From Candidatus Pedobacter colombiensis (GTDB lineage: Bacteria > Bacteroidota > Bacteroidia > Sphingobacteriales > Sphingobacteriaceae), in NCBI GenBank assembly GCA_029202485.1, contig CP119313.1:1302001-1366000 (forward strand): DNA of 64,000 nt, given 5' to 3'. The translations under genes were made by a program, and so were the position numbers. Positions 53,784-61,772 of the stretch are shown here, one piece after another. Under the pieces are notes generated by a model, which was not told the DNA's origin, ran no database searches, and saw only the letters and a list, made by a program, of their open reading frames with translations. Every line of letters starts with the position of its first letter. Positions within the stretch are counted from its first letter, which is position 1.

Positions 53784-54674
53784 TTAGTGTTGGTTTTTGT
53801 ATTTTCTATAAACCGGATATAGGAATACTGCGCCTAAAATAATGATGGCGCCAGCGTAAAATCCGATCGACATGGACTCTTTTGTGCCAAAGAAAAGGAA
53901 GGCCAAAATGATGCCGTATACGGGCTCAAGATTGGTGATGAGGGCTACATTGAAAGCGGATATTGTTCGCATCACAGAGACGCCTGCAACGTATGCAAGT
54001 GCAGTGCAAATGGTACCTAATAAGGTCAGGTAAAGCCAGTCGCTTGCGCTTAAATTGAACCGTTCAAGAAAGAGGGTTTGATCGAATATACGGTATAGGC
54101 TGATCCAGAAAAATGCCCCGATAATCTCATAAAAACTGATGACAAGTGGGTTGCTTTTTTGTACGAGTGTAGAGTTTATGGTTCCAAAAAGGCTAGATGC
54201 AAGGGCTGCAGAAAGGCCGAAAATGATACCTAAAGTATACTTGGATTCGAATTTAAAGATAAGGTAAATACCCAGAATGATGATTAAACCGATGATGATA
54301 TCGGCTACCTGCATCCTTTGTTTCTTAATCAGCGGCTCTAATATAGCGGTGAAAAGGGTAAAGGAAGAGAGGCATACGAGGGTAACAGAGATGGTTGAAA
54401 CTTTAATCGACTGGAAGAAAAGTATCCAGTGAAGGGCGACAATGCTTCCTGTGAAAAAGAACTGTAAAAACTGCTTTTTTGTTACTGTAAGGCTTGTTTT
54501 GCTCAGTTTGAAGTAAATAAAAAGGGTAATGCTGGCAATTAAAACTCTATACCACACCATTTGTACGGCACTAACGGAAATTAACGCGCCAAGGATGCCT
54601 GTAAAGCCCCAGATGAATACTGTGAAGTGTAAGATCAGCAGGTTTTTGTTGGGGGTCGCAGGTTGTTGAGTCAT
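53784..54674 (-). CDS. EamA/DMT superfamily transporter
   Basis: The 296-aa product has about ten predicted membrane helices in two EamA repeats (first: LLILHFTVFIWGFTGILGALI; second: LGIIFGLSAALASSLFGTINS). The C-terminal half has NLEPVYGIILAFLFFGTKE, the typical second-repeat signature. It is a drug/metabolite exporter of unknown substrate. Its ATG overlaps the lptG stop by one base (TAATG), so it is coupled to lptG and tgt. Confidence 0.87.
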   Translation of the reverse strand: MTQQPATPNKNLLILHFTVFIWGFTGILGALISVSAVQMVWYRVLIASITLFIYFKLSKTSLTVTKKQFLQFFFTGSIVALHWILFFQSIKVSTISVTLVCLSSFTLFTAILEPLIKKQRMQVADIIIGLIIILGIYLIFKFESKYTLGIIFGLSAALASSLFGTINSTLVQKSNPLVISFYEIIGAFFWISLYRIFDQTLFLERFNLSASDWLYLTLLGTICTALAYVAGVSVMRTISAFNVALITNLEPVYGIILAFLFFGTKESMSIGFYAGAIIILGAVFLYPVYRKYKNQH

Positions 54675-55777
54675 TATTTAGGTGCTTTTCGAAGAAGATA
54701 ATAGCCCAGTAAACCGAAGCATAGGGTAGGTGTTAGTACAGCTAAAAGTGGCGGAACGCCTCCTTTTAGTGAAAACATTTTTGCGAATTGGTTAAATACG
54801 ATGTAGGCAAAGCTTAATATTATGCCTATTCCAAGTGGTAGTCCAACACCTCCACGTACCTTTCTGGAAGAGAGCGCGACGCCAATAAGCGTTAAAACGA
54901 AGGCTGATAAGGGGTGTAGATAACGTTTATATTGCTCAAATAACAAGTCGTTCCATATCCCGGATCCTCTGATTTTCTCTTTTCTGATCTTCTCTGAGAG
55001 CTCTTTGTTGGTAAGGTTTTCGAAGATGTTATCATAAGCTGAGAAGTCGTCAGGACGCATATCCAGCACTGTGTCTTTAGTCATGGATGCTCCACTAACA
55101 AAGGTTTCTTTTAAGCCATTAACGTACCTTATTGAATAGTTTGTTAGCTTCCATGAGCGTTTTAGTGAGTCCCATTTGATTTCATCTGCAACCAGCTTTT
55201 TGGTCAATACATCGCCTTTAAAGTTGTCCAGGGAGAAACGAGTTCCTGTCTTACTTTTGTTGTCGAAATTATCCATGTAGATGTAAGTGTTGTTGTCCAG
55301 TTTCATGTGGATATTGCTCTTACTTGATGGATCATTTTTCTTTACGTATGTGTTTTCGAAGCTGTTTTTAAGCTGATTGGTATAGGGTAAGATGTATAAA
55401 TTGGAAACGAGGTTGACTGCGAATATGATAAATGCTGATGCAAAATAAGGCATCAGGAAGCGATTAAAGCTTACTCCGCCACTTAAAATGGGTACGATCT
55501 CGGTCTGGTCGGCCATCTTTGCTGTAAAAAATATGACAGCGATGAAGTTGATCAGGGGCGAGAGCATATTTACATAATAAGGAATAGAGCCTGCATAATA
55601 GAGTGATATTACCTGCCAGAAGGTAAGATTGGCACTTAAAAAGTCGTCCAGTTTCTCGGATAAATCAAAGATAATGATGATCACAACAAATAGGGTTAGG
55701 GTGTATAGAAATGTACCCAGGTATTTGCTGATGATGTACCAGTCGAGAATTTTAACCCTGTCTTTGATAAAGTTCAT
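54674..55777 (-). CDS. LptF/LptG family lipopolysaccharide export permease
   Basis: The 367-aa product has an N-terminal membrane block (VKILDWYIISKYLGTFLYTL, then three helices), a periplasmic beta-jellyroll (about 135-270) and a C-terminal block (HPLSAFVLTLIGVALSSRKVRGGVGLPLGIGI). This is the YjgP/YjgQ architecture. It moves LPS from the inner membrane to the Lpt bridge. Only one such gene is present here, and the other permease and LptB must be elsewhere. It starts immediately after the tgt stop. Confidence 0.88.
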   Translation of the reverse strand: MNFIKDRVKILDWYIISKYLGTFLYTLTLFVVIIIIFDLSEKLDDFLSANLTFWQVISLYYAGSIPYYVNMLSPLINFIAVIFFTAKMADQTEIVPILSGGVSFNRFLMPYFASAFIIFAVNLVSNLYILPYTNQLKNSFENTYVKKNDPSSKSNIHMKLDNNTYIYMDNFDNKSKTGTRFSLDNFKGDVLTKKLVADEIKWDSLKRSWKLTNYSIRYVNGLKETFVSGASMTKDTVLDMRPDDFSAYDNIFENLTNKELSEKIRKEKIRGSGIWNDLLFEQYKRYLHPLSAFVLTLIGVALSSRKVRGGVGLPLGIGIILSFAYIVFNQFAKMFSLKGGVPPLLAVLTPTLCFGLLGYYLLRKAPK

Positions 55778-56908
55778 TTATAATTTATTACCTAAGATAG
55801 TAACCATTTTGTTTTTCCATGCGTAAAATTCGCCGCTTATAATCTTCTCGCGGGCTTCTTTAACCAGCCATAGGTAAAAATGCAGGTTATGTAGGGTCGC
55901 AATTTGAGCACCAAGCATCTCTTTTGAGTGCATTAAGTGTCTTAAATAGGCTTTAGAGTACACTTGATCTGCAATCAGATCACTATCTGCTTCAATTGGT
56001 GAGAAGTCATCTGCCCATTTTTTGTTACCGATATTGATGATGCCATTTTTAGTGAATAGCATACCGTTTCTGGCATTTCTGGTTGGCATTACACAGTCAA
56101 ACATGTCTACACCTAGTGCAATGTTCTCTAATATGTTTATTGGTGTTCCTACACCCATTAGATAACGTGGTTTTTCTTCAGACAGTATGTTACAAACCAC
56201 CTCGGTCATTCCGTACATTTCTTCTGCAGGCTCACCTACCGAGAGTCCGCCTATGGCATTGCCCTCGCGCTCCATTGAAGCTATAAACTCTGCAGACTTC
56301 ATTCTTAAATCTTTATACACAGAGCCTTGTACAATAGGGAACAAGGTTTGATTGAAACCGTATTTTGGTTCGGTGGTATCAAAGCGGTTACAGCAGCGCT
56401 TTAACCAGCGATGTGTCATGTTGATAGAATTGGCCGCATATTTATAATCACATGGATAAGGTGTACATTCATCAAAGGCCATGATGATATCGGCCCCGAT
56501 GGTACGCTGAATATCCATTGCATATTCTGGTGTAAATAGGTGTTTTGATCCGTCTATATGTGAGCGAAAGGTTACGCCTTCCTCTTTAATTTTACGAACT
56601 TTACTCAAAGAGTACACTTGATAACCGCCACTGTCGGTTAGAATTGGCCTGTCCCAGCCAATAAATTTATGCAAACCACCGGCTTGTTCCAGGATATCCA
56701 GTCCCGGTCTTAAATATAAATGGTAGGTGTTTCCTAAGATGATTTTAGCATCGATGTCATTCTTTAGTTGCTGCTGGTTAATTGATTTAACCGTTCCTGC
56801 AGTGCCCACAGGCATGAAAATGGGGGTTTGTATGTCGCCATGATCTGTAGTAATTGTTCCTGCTCTTGCCTTCGAATGTATATCCTTTGCTTGTAAATTA
56901 AATTTCAT
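55778..56908 (-). CDS. tgt: Queuine tRNA-ribosyltransferase, apparently without the zinc-binding cysteines
   Basis: The 376-aa product starts at the Met at plus 56908 (MKFNLQAKDIHSKARAGTI); a frame extension of 16 codons does not match the family. Key motifs are TDSGGYQVYSL, MAFDECTPYPCDY, GGLSVGEP, RYLMGVGTPINILE and DCVMPTRNARNG. Near the C terminus the usual CxCxxC zinc motif before YSRAYL is replaced by SDLIADQVYSKAYL, so all three Cys are gone, although HNL with the His remains. The enzyme swaps guanine for preQ1 at position 34 of GUN tRNAs. It heads the tgt-lptG-EamA operon. Confidence 0.92.
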   Translation of the reverse strand: MKFNLQAKDIHSKARAGTITTDHGDIQTPIFMPVGTAGTVKSINQQQLKNDIDAKIILGNTYHLYLRPGLDILEQAGGLHKFIGWDRPILTDSGGYQVYSLSKVRKIKEEGVTFRSHIDGSKHLFTPEYAMDIQRTIGADIIMAFDECTPYPCDYKYAANSINMTHRWLKRCCNRFDTTEPKYGFNQTLFPIVQGSVYKDLRMKSAEFIASMEREGNAIGGLSVGEPAEEMYGMTEVVCNILSEEKPRYLMGVGTPINILENIALGVDMFDCVMPTRNARNGMLFTKNGIINIGNKKWADDFSPIEADSDLIADQVYSKAYLRHLMHSKEMLGAQIATLHNLHFYLWLVKEAREKIISGEFYAWKNKMVTILGNKL

Positions 56909-57040
56909 CTTTATCTTGTCTCTCAAAAAAATCTGCGCAAAAATAGCAAAAAACAAGCTATTTATGGGTTAAATTTTTTATCAACATAAAGGAACATTAC
57001 AGATTAAAAATCAGAAATTTGACACCTTCAAAAATACATC

Positions 57041-58186
57041 GTGGAATTAACCTTTTTAAAGAGCGTTTTGTTAGAGAGCTTTGAGAGTTGCCTGCTCGGC
57101 ATATTAGTTTTTTGTTTTCTGGTTCAGCTATATTTTAGTTTGTTTGTGCACCTTAAATTGGCACGAATAAAAATAAATCCACTAGCTGAAAGTGCTAAAA
57201 AACCTTTAAGTGTAGTAATTTGTGCCCGCAACGAAGTCGAAAACCTGAAGAAGTACTTGCCTTCGGTTTTAGAGCAAGAGTATCCTGATTTTGAGGTGAT
57301 TGTGGTGAATGATAGGTCCTGGGATGGGACTCATGAAGTTTTAGAAGCTTTCGCAAAGCAATATAACCATCTAAAAATTGTAACGGTTAATGATGGCAGC
57401 AAGTTTATTGCTGGTAAAAAGTTTGCCGTAACAATGGGTATCAAAGCCACTTGCAATGAGTGGTTGGTATTTACGGATGCAGATTGTATGCCTGCCTCTT
57501 CCAGATGGTTATATGGTATGCAACAGCCGGATCAGGAGGAGGTGGAGATCGTTCTTGGTTATTCTCCATATATGAAGAAAAGAGGTCTTTTGAACGCTTT
57601 GATTCGCTTTGAAACTTTTTTTACGGCTGTAAATTACCTTTCTTTTGCGATAAAGGGAATGCCTTATATGGGCGTTGGACGGAATATGGCCTATAAGAAA
57701 TCGTTGTTTTTTAACAATAAAGGATTTGCTGCACATATGCATATCCCTTCGGGCGATGATGATCTTTTTGTGAATGCTCATGCTTATGATGGTAATACAG
57801 CTATATGTATAAATAAGGATGCGCAGGTTTGGAGTGAGCCAAATACCAGCTTTGGTGCATACCTGAGACAAAAGAAACGTCATTTTGGTGCGGGTAAGCT
57901 GTATAAGCCAAAGCATAAATTCATTTTGTCTGCACAGATCATCATACAATTCTTATTTTATGTTACCTTAGTGGTATCGATGTGCTTTAAAACAACGCTT
58001 TATCCGGCTTTAGGGGTGCTGGTACTGAGTATTATCATCAGATGTTTTGTTTATCCACGAATCTTGAAGCGATTAAATTATGGTGATTTAAGGTGGTGGT
58101 TCCCGATTTTAGACATGCTATTATTCATTTTTTTAGTCTTTAATGGCATTCTATCTATATTTGTTAAAAAAGTTCAGTGGAAATGA
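57041..58186 (+). CDS. Family 2 glycosyltransferase
   Basis: The 381-aa product starts with GTG. It has one N-terminal helix (about 14-36), then a GT-A domain with VVICARNEVENLKKYLPSVLEQEYPDFEVIVVNDRS, the DAD metal motif VFTDADCMPAS and SGDDDLFVNAHAYDG plus QKKRHFGAG (the Q/RxxRW-like site of processive GT2). Two or three helices end the protein. It probably makes a cell-surface lipid-linked or polymeric glycan. Its stop overlaps the rsmG start by 4 bp. Confidence 0.87.
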   Translation: MELTFLKSVLLESFESCLLGILVFCFLVQLYFSLFVHLKLARIKINPLAESAKKPLSVVICARNEVENLKKYLPSVLEQEYPDFEVIVVNDRSWDGTHEVLEAFAKQYNHLKIVTVNDGSKFIAGKKFAVTMGIKATCNEWLVFTDADCMPASSRWLYGMQQPDQEEVEIVLGYSPYMKKRGLLNALIRFETFFTAVNYLSFAIKGMPYMGVGRNMAYKKSLFFNNKGFAAHMHIPSGDDDLFVNAHAYDGNTAICINKDAQVWSEPNTSFGAYLRQKKRHFGAGKLYKPKHKFILSAQIIIQFLFYVTLVVSMCFKTTLYPALGVLVLSIIIRCFVYPRILKRLNYGDLRWWFPILDMLLFIFLVFNGILSIFVKKVQWK

Positions 58187-58809
58187 AATCAACGCTAATA
58201 CAGAAATACTTTAAGGACTTAACTGACCAGCAAATTGCTCAGTTTGATCAGTTGTATGATTTATACAGCTTTTGGAATGCACAAATCAATGTGATTTCAA
58301 GGAAAGATATTGATGAGCTTTATGAACGTCATATTTTACATTCATTGGGAATTGCCAAGTTCTGCACTTTTAAGCCTGGAACAACGGTTTTAGATGTGGG
58401 TACGGGTGGTGGTTTTCCGGGAATACCATTGGCTATTTTGTTTCCGGAAACGGAGTTTCACCTGGTCGATTCTATAGGTAAGAAGATTAAAGTCGTGGCT
58501 GAAGTGGCCTGGTCGCTGGGCTTAAAGAATGTTACAGCGAGTCATTTGAGGGCTGAGCAAGTGATTGATAAATATGATTTTGTAGTTTCCAGGGCAGTAA
58601 CGAGGCTTATTGATTTCTATCCGTGGATACAGGGGAAATTTAAAAAGGAGTCTAAAAACGCCATTCAAAATGGAATTCTTTACTTAAAGGGAGGTGATTT
58701 GGCTGAGGAAATTGCTGAATCACGCCTAAAAGCGGAACTATATCCGCTTTCAGCTTATTTCGAGGAAGAGTTTTTCGAAACTAAATACGTGGTTTATATC
58801 CCACAATAA
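58183..58809 (+). CDS. rsmG: 16S rRNA (guanine527-N7)-methyltransferase
   Basis: The 208-aa product begins at the ATG overlapping the GT2 stop (ATGA). It has FWNAQINVISRKDIDELYERHILHSL, then the SAM motif VLDVGTGGGFPGIPLAI, FHLVDSIGKKIKVV and FVVSRAVTRL, which are the GidB/RsmG signatures. It methylates G527 of 16S rRNA; loss causes low-level streptomycin resistance in other bacteria. Confidence 0.94.
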   Translation: MKSTLIQKYFKDLTDQQIAQFDQLYDLYSFWNAQINVISRKDIDELYERHILHSLGIAKFCTFKPGTTVLDVGTGGGFPGIPLAILFPETEFHLVDSIGKKIKVVAEVAWSLGLKNVTASHLRAEQVIDKYDFVVSRAVTRLIDFYPWIQGKFKKESKNAIQNGILYLKGGDLAEEIAESRLKAELYPLSAYFEEEFFETKYVVYIPQ

Positions 58810-58843
58810 GGGTTTCCTAGTTTACCGTTATTTTATAAGTTTT

Positions 58844-60013
58844 TTAAGATTTTGGTTCTACCGGAGGTGGGGGTGGAACTTCTTGTTTTTTATCTTTTAT
58901 GATTGGCGGCGGAAATTTTACCTTTTTATCTGGCTTTACTATTGGAGGAGGGAACTTTACATGTGTTGTTTTTGATGCATTAGAGCCGGATTTTTTAGTT
59001 GTTGGTTCTACAGGAGGAGGAGGTGGTGGTGGGGGTGGGGCTAATTTGTGTACCTTGTTACTTGTTTGAGCTGCTTTCTTTTTAGCGGCTGATTTTGCTT
59101 TTTTAGAAGTGTCCTGATTTAGGGTTTTCACAAATCTATATTTTTTAGGATACAGATCTACAATTGCGTAGTCTTTGCTAAAGGCCATGGAAGATGCACA
59201 TAGCATCCCGCCGATAACCGGTAATGCGAATAGGAATTTGAGCCTGGCTCGCCCTCCTGATCTTTCTTTGTTTAACATGTTGATTCTCATTTTTAATATG
59301 GATTGGTTGAATATTTGATTGGTTAATTGGCTAGGTGCAATCCCAAATGAATTTTGGATCAAAAACATGGCGTATTCGTGTTTCTCAACTGTATGGGTAG
59401 TTGCATCATCAGCGATATATTCATGTAAAAGTTTTACATCTTTTTTAATGAGGTAAGTAATTGGATTAAACCAGCCCAGTATTTGAATAATCTCGAAAAA
59501 GAGGATATCTGCACTGTGTTTTTGATGAATGTGTATCATTTCATGGGTTATAACTGTGTCTTTATCCGTGCAATTTGGATTGATAAACAGGAGGTTAAAA
59601 AAGGAAAATGCAGTTTCTGATCCTTGTAATCCAATATAAGTGATATTGCCGTTTCTGAATTTTTCTGTTTGGTTGGAACGGGCCATAATCCTATATAAAT
59701 TCATGATGAACTTGCTTAGAAATACAGCTGCGATAGCTAAATATGTATACACAATTAGCACATTGATAGTAAAGCCCTGTTCGTTGATTGTAGTAACCAG
59801 ATTTTGATTTGATTCGATGTTATTGTGAATACCCATTAGATGATATAAATAGCCTAATTGAAGTAGCGGCAATACGAATGCAATTATTGCTGCGACAATC
59901 AAATAATACCTATTTAAGGTATAAAAGGTCTCCTCGCGTAAAAACAAACGGTAAAATCCGTAAAATACAGCTAAATATAAATTAGCTTCCAGTAAGTAAT
60001 ACAACCAGTTCAT
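58844..60013 (-). CDS. BlaR1-like M56 membrane metallopeptidase with proline-rich tail
   Basis: The 389-aa product has membrane helices at about 5-25, 36-57, 85-108 and 262-283. The M56 zinc motif HEMIH is at 157-161, with LLHEYIADD (about 196-203) supplying another ligand. After the last helix comes a basic linker, nine consecutive Pro near 325-335, and repeated FPPPI...KPDKK units. This resembles TonB-like periplasm-spanning linkers, but no TonB C-terminal domain follows. With the BlaI gene (ATGA overlap) it forms a BlaR1/BlaI-type sensor pair, in which the protease removes the repressor on signal. Confidence 0.86.
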   Translation of the reverse strand: MNWLYYLLEANLYLAVFYGFYRLFLREETFYTLNRYYLIVAAIIAFVLPLLQLGYLYHLMGIHNNIESNQNLVTTINEQGFTINVLIVYTYLAIAAVFLSKFIMNLYRIMARSNQTEKFRNGNITYIGLQGSETAFSFFNLLFINPNCTDKDTVITHEMIHIHQKHSADILFFEIIQILGWFNPITYLIKKDVKLLHEYIADDATTHTVEKHEYAMFLIQNSFGIAPSQLTNQIFNQSILKMRINMLNKERSGGRARLKFLFALPVIGGMLCASSMAFSKDYAIVDLYPKKYRFVKTLNQDTSKKAKSAAKKKAAQTSNKVHKLAPPPPPPPPPVEPTTKKSGSNASKTTHVKFPPPIVKPDKKVKFPPPIIKDKKQEVPPPPPVEPKS

Positions 60014-60393
60014 GATTTCTTGTTTTTAAGTTTTTCTGCCAATTGAATTAATTCATCTAGTTCATCCATATTCATATTCTTCTCTTTTACGAGAAAGGAG
60101 ACGAGACTTTGATATGAATTTTCGAAGTAGTTGTTCATCACCTTGTCAAATGCAAAGTGTTTGTACTGTGCTTCGCTGATCAAGGGGAAATAAATATGCG
60201 TATTGCCAATAGCCTTATGGTCTATAAAGCCTTTGCCTTCTAATACCCTGATCACCGTGGATACGGTATTGTAGGCAGGTTTTGGTGGAGACATCCTATC
60301 AATTACATCCTTTACCAATCCTTCTTTTATTTCCCATAAAATTAGCATTACCTGTTCTTCTGCTTTTGTAAGTTCTCTCATATGATACCTCAT
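60010..60393 (-). CDS. BlaI/MecI family transcriptional repressor
   Basis: The 127-aa winged-helix protein has LTKAEEQVMLILWEIKEGLVKDVIDRM, then PAYNTVSTVIRVLEGKGFIDHKAIGNTHIYFPL, the BlaI DNA-binding core with recognition helix NTVSTVIRVLE. The C-terminal half is the dimer and cleavage region. Its stop overlaps the M56 peptidase start. Palindromes just upstream (60414-60440) are probably its own operator. No beta-lactamase gene lies in the window, so the regulated targets are unknown. Confidence 0.92.
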   Translation of the reverse strand: MRYHMRELTKAEEQVMLILWEIKEGLVKDVIDRMSPPKPAYNTVSTVIRVLEGKGFIDHKAIGNTHIYFPLISEAQYKHFAFDKVMNNYFENSYQSLVSFLVKEKNMNMDELDELIQLAEKLKNKKS

Positions 60394-60413
60394 TTTTAAT
60401 GTTAATTAAAGTT

Positions 60414-60440
60414 ACTACTATATTTGTAGTTTGCAAACTA
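60414..60440 (-). promoter_or_regulatory. Probable BlaI operator overlapping its promoter
   Basis: Two overlapping dyads occur: ACTAC...GTAGT (60414-60430) and the perfect 14-bp palindrome TAGTTTGCAAACTA (60427-60440). On the minus strand the palindrome overlaps a near-match to TAnnTTTG. The site is 20-47 bp upstream of the repressor start, as expected for autoregulation. Confidence 0.6.
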
Positions 60441-60528
60441 TTTTTATAGTTTTATTTTAAGATATTGATAATTAGTTATTTAGGTTTTAGTGTGTGGTTC
60501 TGTTTACTTGAACTGAATAACTTAGCCT

Positions 60529-61620
60529 ATGAGTTTAATTCACAAAATAGGCCTTACACTGATTAAGGGTGTAGGGGATGTGATCGCAAGAAATTTGCTT
60601 GATCATTTTGGTAGTGCTGAAACTGTATTCAAGGCAAGTAAGCACGAATTAATGGAGGTTTTAGGTGTGGGAGAGGTTATTGCTGCACAGGTTTTAAATA
60701 ATAACGCGCTCGAAATCGCTGAGAGAGAGGTTACGTTTATTAAAAAACATCGCATAAAAGCACTTTTTTATACCGATGAAGACTATCCTCAGCGATTGAA
60801 AAATTGCCATGATGCGCCGATTTTACTATATTATAAAGGTAATGCAGATTTAAATCACCCCCGTATCATTAGTATTGTTGGCACAAGAAGAGCTACTGCT
60901 TATGGAAAGCAGTTGTGTAGGCAGTTGGCCGAAGTACTGGCTCCCTATAATGTAATTATTGTGAGTGGATTGGCTTATGGGATAGATGTGGCGTCTCATA
61001 AAGAAAGTCTGGAGCAAAACATCCCTACGATAGGGGTGATGGCACATGGTCTGGATCGTATTTATCCTGCTGTGCATAAGCCCGTTGCTCGAAAAATGGT
61101 TTTAAATGGTGGTTTGCTGACTGAGTTTCTGCCAAATACCAATCCGGATAAGGAAAATTTTCCTAAACGAAACCGCATTATTGCAGGTCTTTCTGATGCT
61201 ACAGTGGTGGTGGAGGCTACAGCAAAAGGTGGTGCATTGATTACAGCAGATATTGCAAATTCTTACAATCGAGATGTATATGCATTTCCGGGCCGAACAA
61301 CTGATCTATTTTCTGAAGGCTGCAATTTTCTGATTAAAACCAATCGTGCGGCCTTAATCAATGACGCAAAGGATTTGATTTATTACCTGGGTTGGGATGA
61401 TGTTATTCCTGAAAAGGCTGGGGTACAGACGGAATTGCCAGTAAACCTCTCTAAAGACGAGCAAAGGGTAGTTGAGCTTTTGCAAGATACGTCCCTGCGT
61501 ATTGATGAACTGGCTATTTGTTTAAATGTTGGTCAAAGTAAGTTGGCAATGCTCTTACTGAGTCTTGAAATGCAGGGAATTCTGGTTTCTTTACCGGGTA
61601 AAGTCTATAAATTGAATTAG
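60529..61620 (+). CDS. dprA: DNA processing protein DprA
   Basis: The 363-aa product has an N-terminal helix-hairpin-helix part (LIKGVGDVIARNLLDHFG), the Rossmann-like DprA core with VGTRRATAYGKQLCRQLA, VSGLAYGIDVASH, PKRNRIIAGLSDATVVVEA, GGALITADIANSYNRDVYAFPG and CNFLIKTNRAALI, and a C-terminal winged-helix domain (about 300-363). It loads RecA onto incoming single-stranded DNA in transformation and recombination. Confidence 0.95.
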   Translation: MSLIHKIGLTLIKGVGDVIARNLLDHFGSAETVFKASKHELMEVLGVGEVIAAQVLNNNALEIAEREVTFIKKHRIKALFYTDEDYPQRLKNCHDAPILLYYKGNADLNHPRIISIVGTRRATAYGKQLCRQLAEVLAPYNVIIVSGLAYGIDVASHKESLEQNIPTIGVMAHGLDRIYPAVHKPVARKMVLNGGLLTEFLPNTNPDKENFPKRNRIIAGLSDATVVVEATAKGGALITADIANSYNRDVYAFPGRTTDLFSEGCNFLIKTNRAALINDAKDLIYYLGWDDVIPEKAGVQTELPVNLSKDEQRVVELLQDTSLRIDELAICLNVGQSKLAMLLLSLEMQGILVSLPGKVYKLN

Positions 61621-61760
61621 CATATTTTTTGTTTCACATTATTAACGTTTGTTTGTAAGTCTATTGGAATACTAGATTAAAATATTATTTTGTTTATTTT
61701 AATAATTCAATATTATATGATGAATGTTTGTTTAAGTGTAAAATTCTAATCTTCAATCCG

Positions 61761-61768
61761 TATTTTTG
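61761..61768 (+). promoter_or_regulatory. -7 box just before the cystathionine beta-synthase/cysteine synthase start
   Basis: TATTTTTG is an exact TAnnTTTG match that ends 4 bp before the ATG at 61773. If used, the transcript would start at or within a few bases of the start codon, giving a leaderless or nearly leaderless mRNA. Confidence 0.4.
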
Positions 61769-61772
61769 CATC

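Noticed and set aside
53740..53790. Riboswitch-like string GGGAACAGGCGGTGG (cobalamin-like core)
   Set aside because: No flanking conserved helices are seen, and no gene starts downstream on the plus strand, so the match is probably chance.
56909..56956. 16-codon N-terminal extension of tgt
   Set aside because: Tgt proteins begin near MKFNLQ; the extra part reads as untranslated leader.
61728..61772. 15-codon N-terminal extension of the cystathionine beta-synthase/cysteine synthase
   Set aside because: Homologues start MWYNNI, and a promoter box overlaps the extension.
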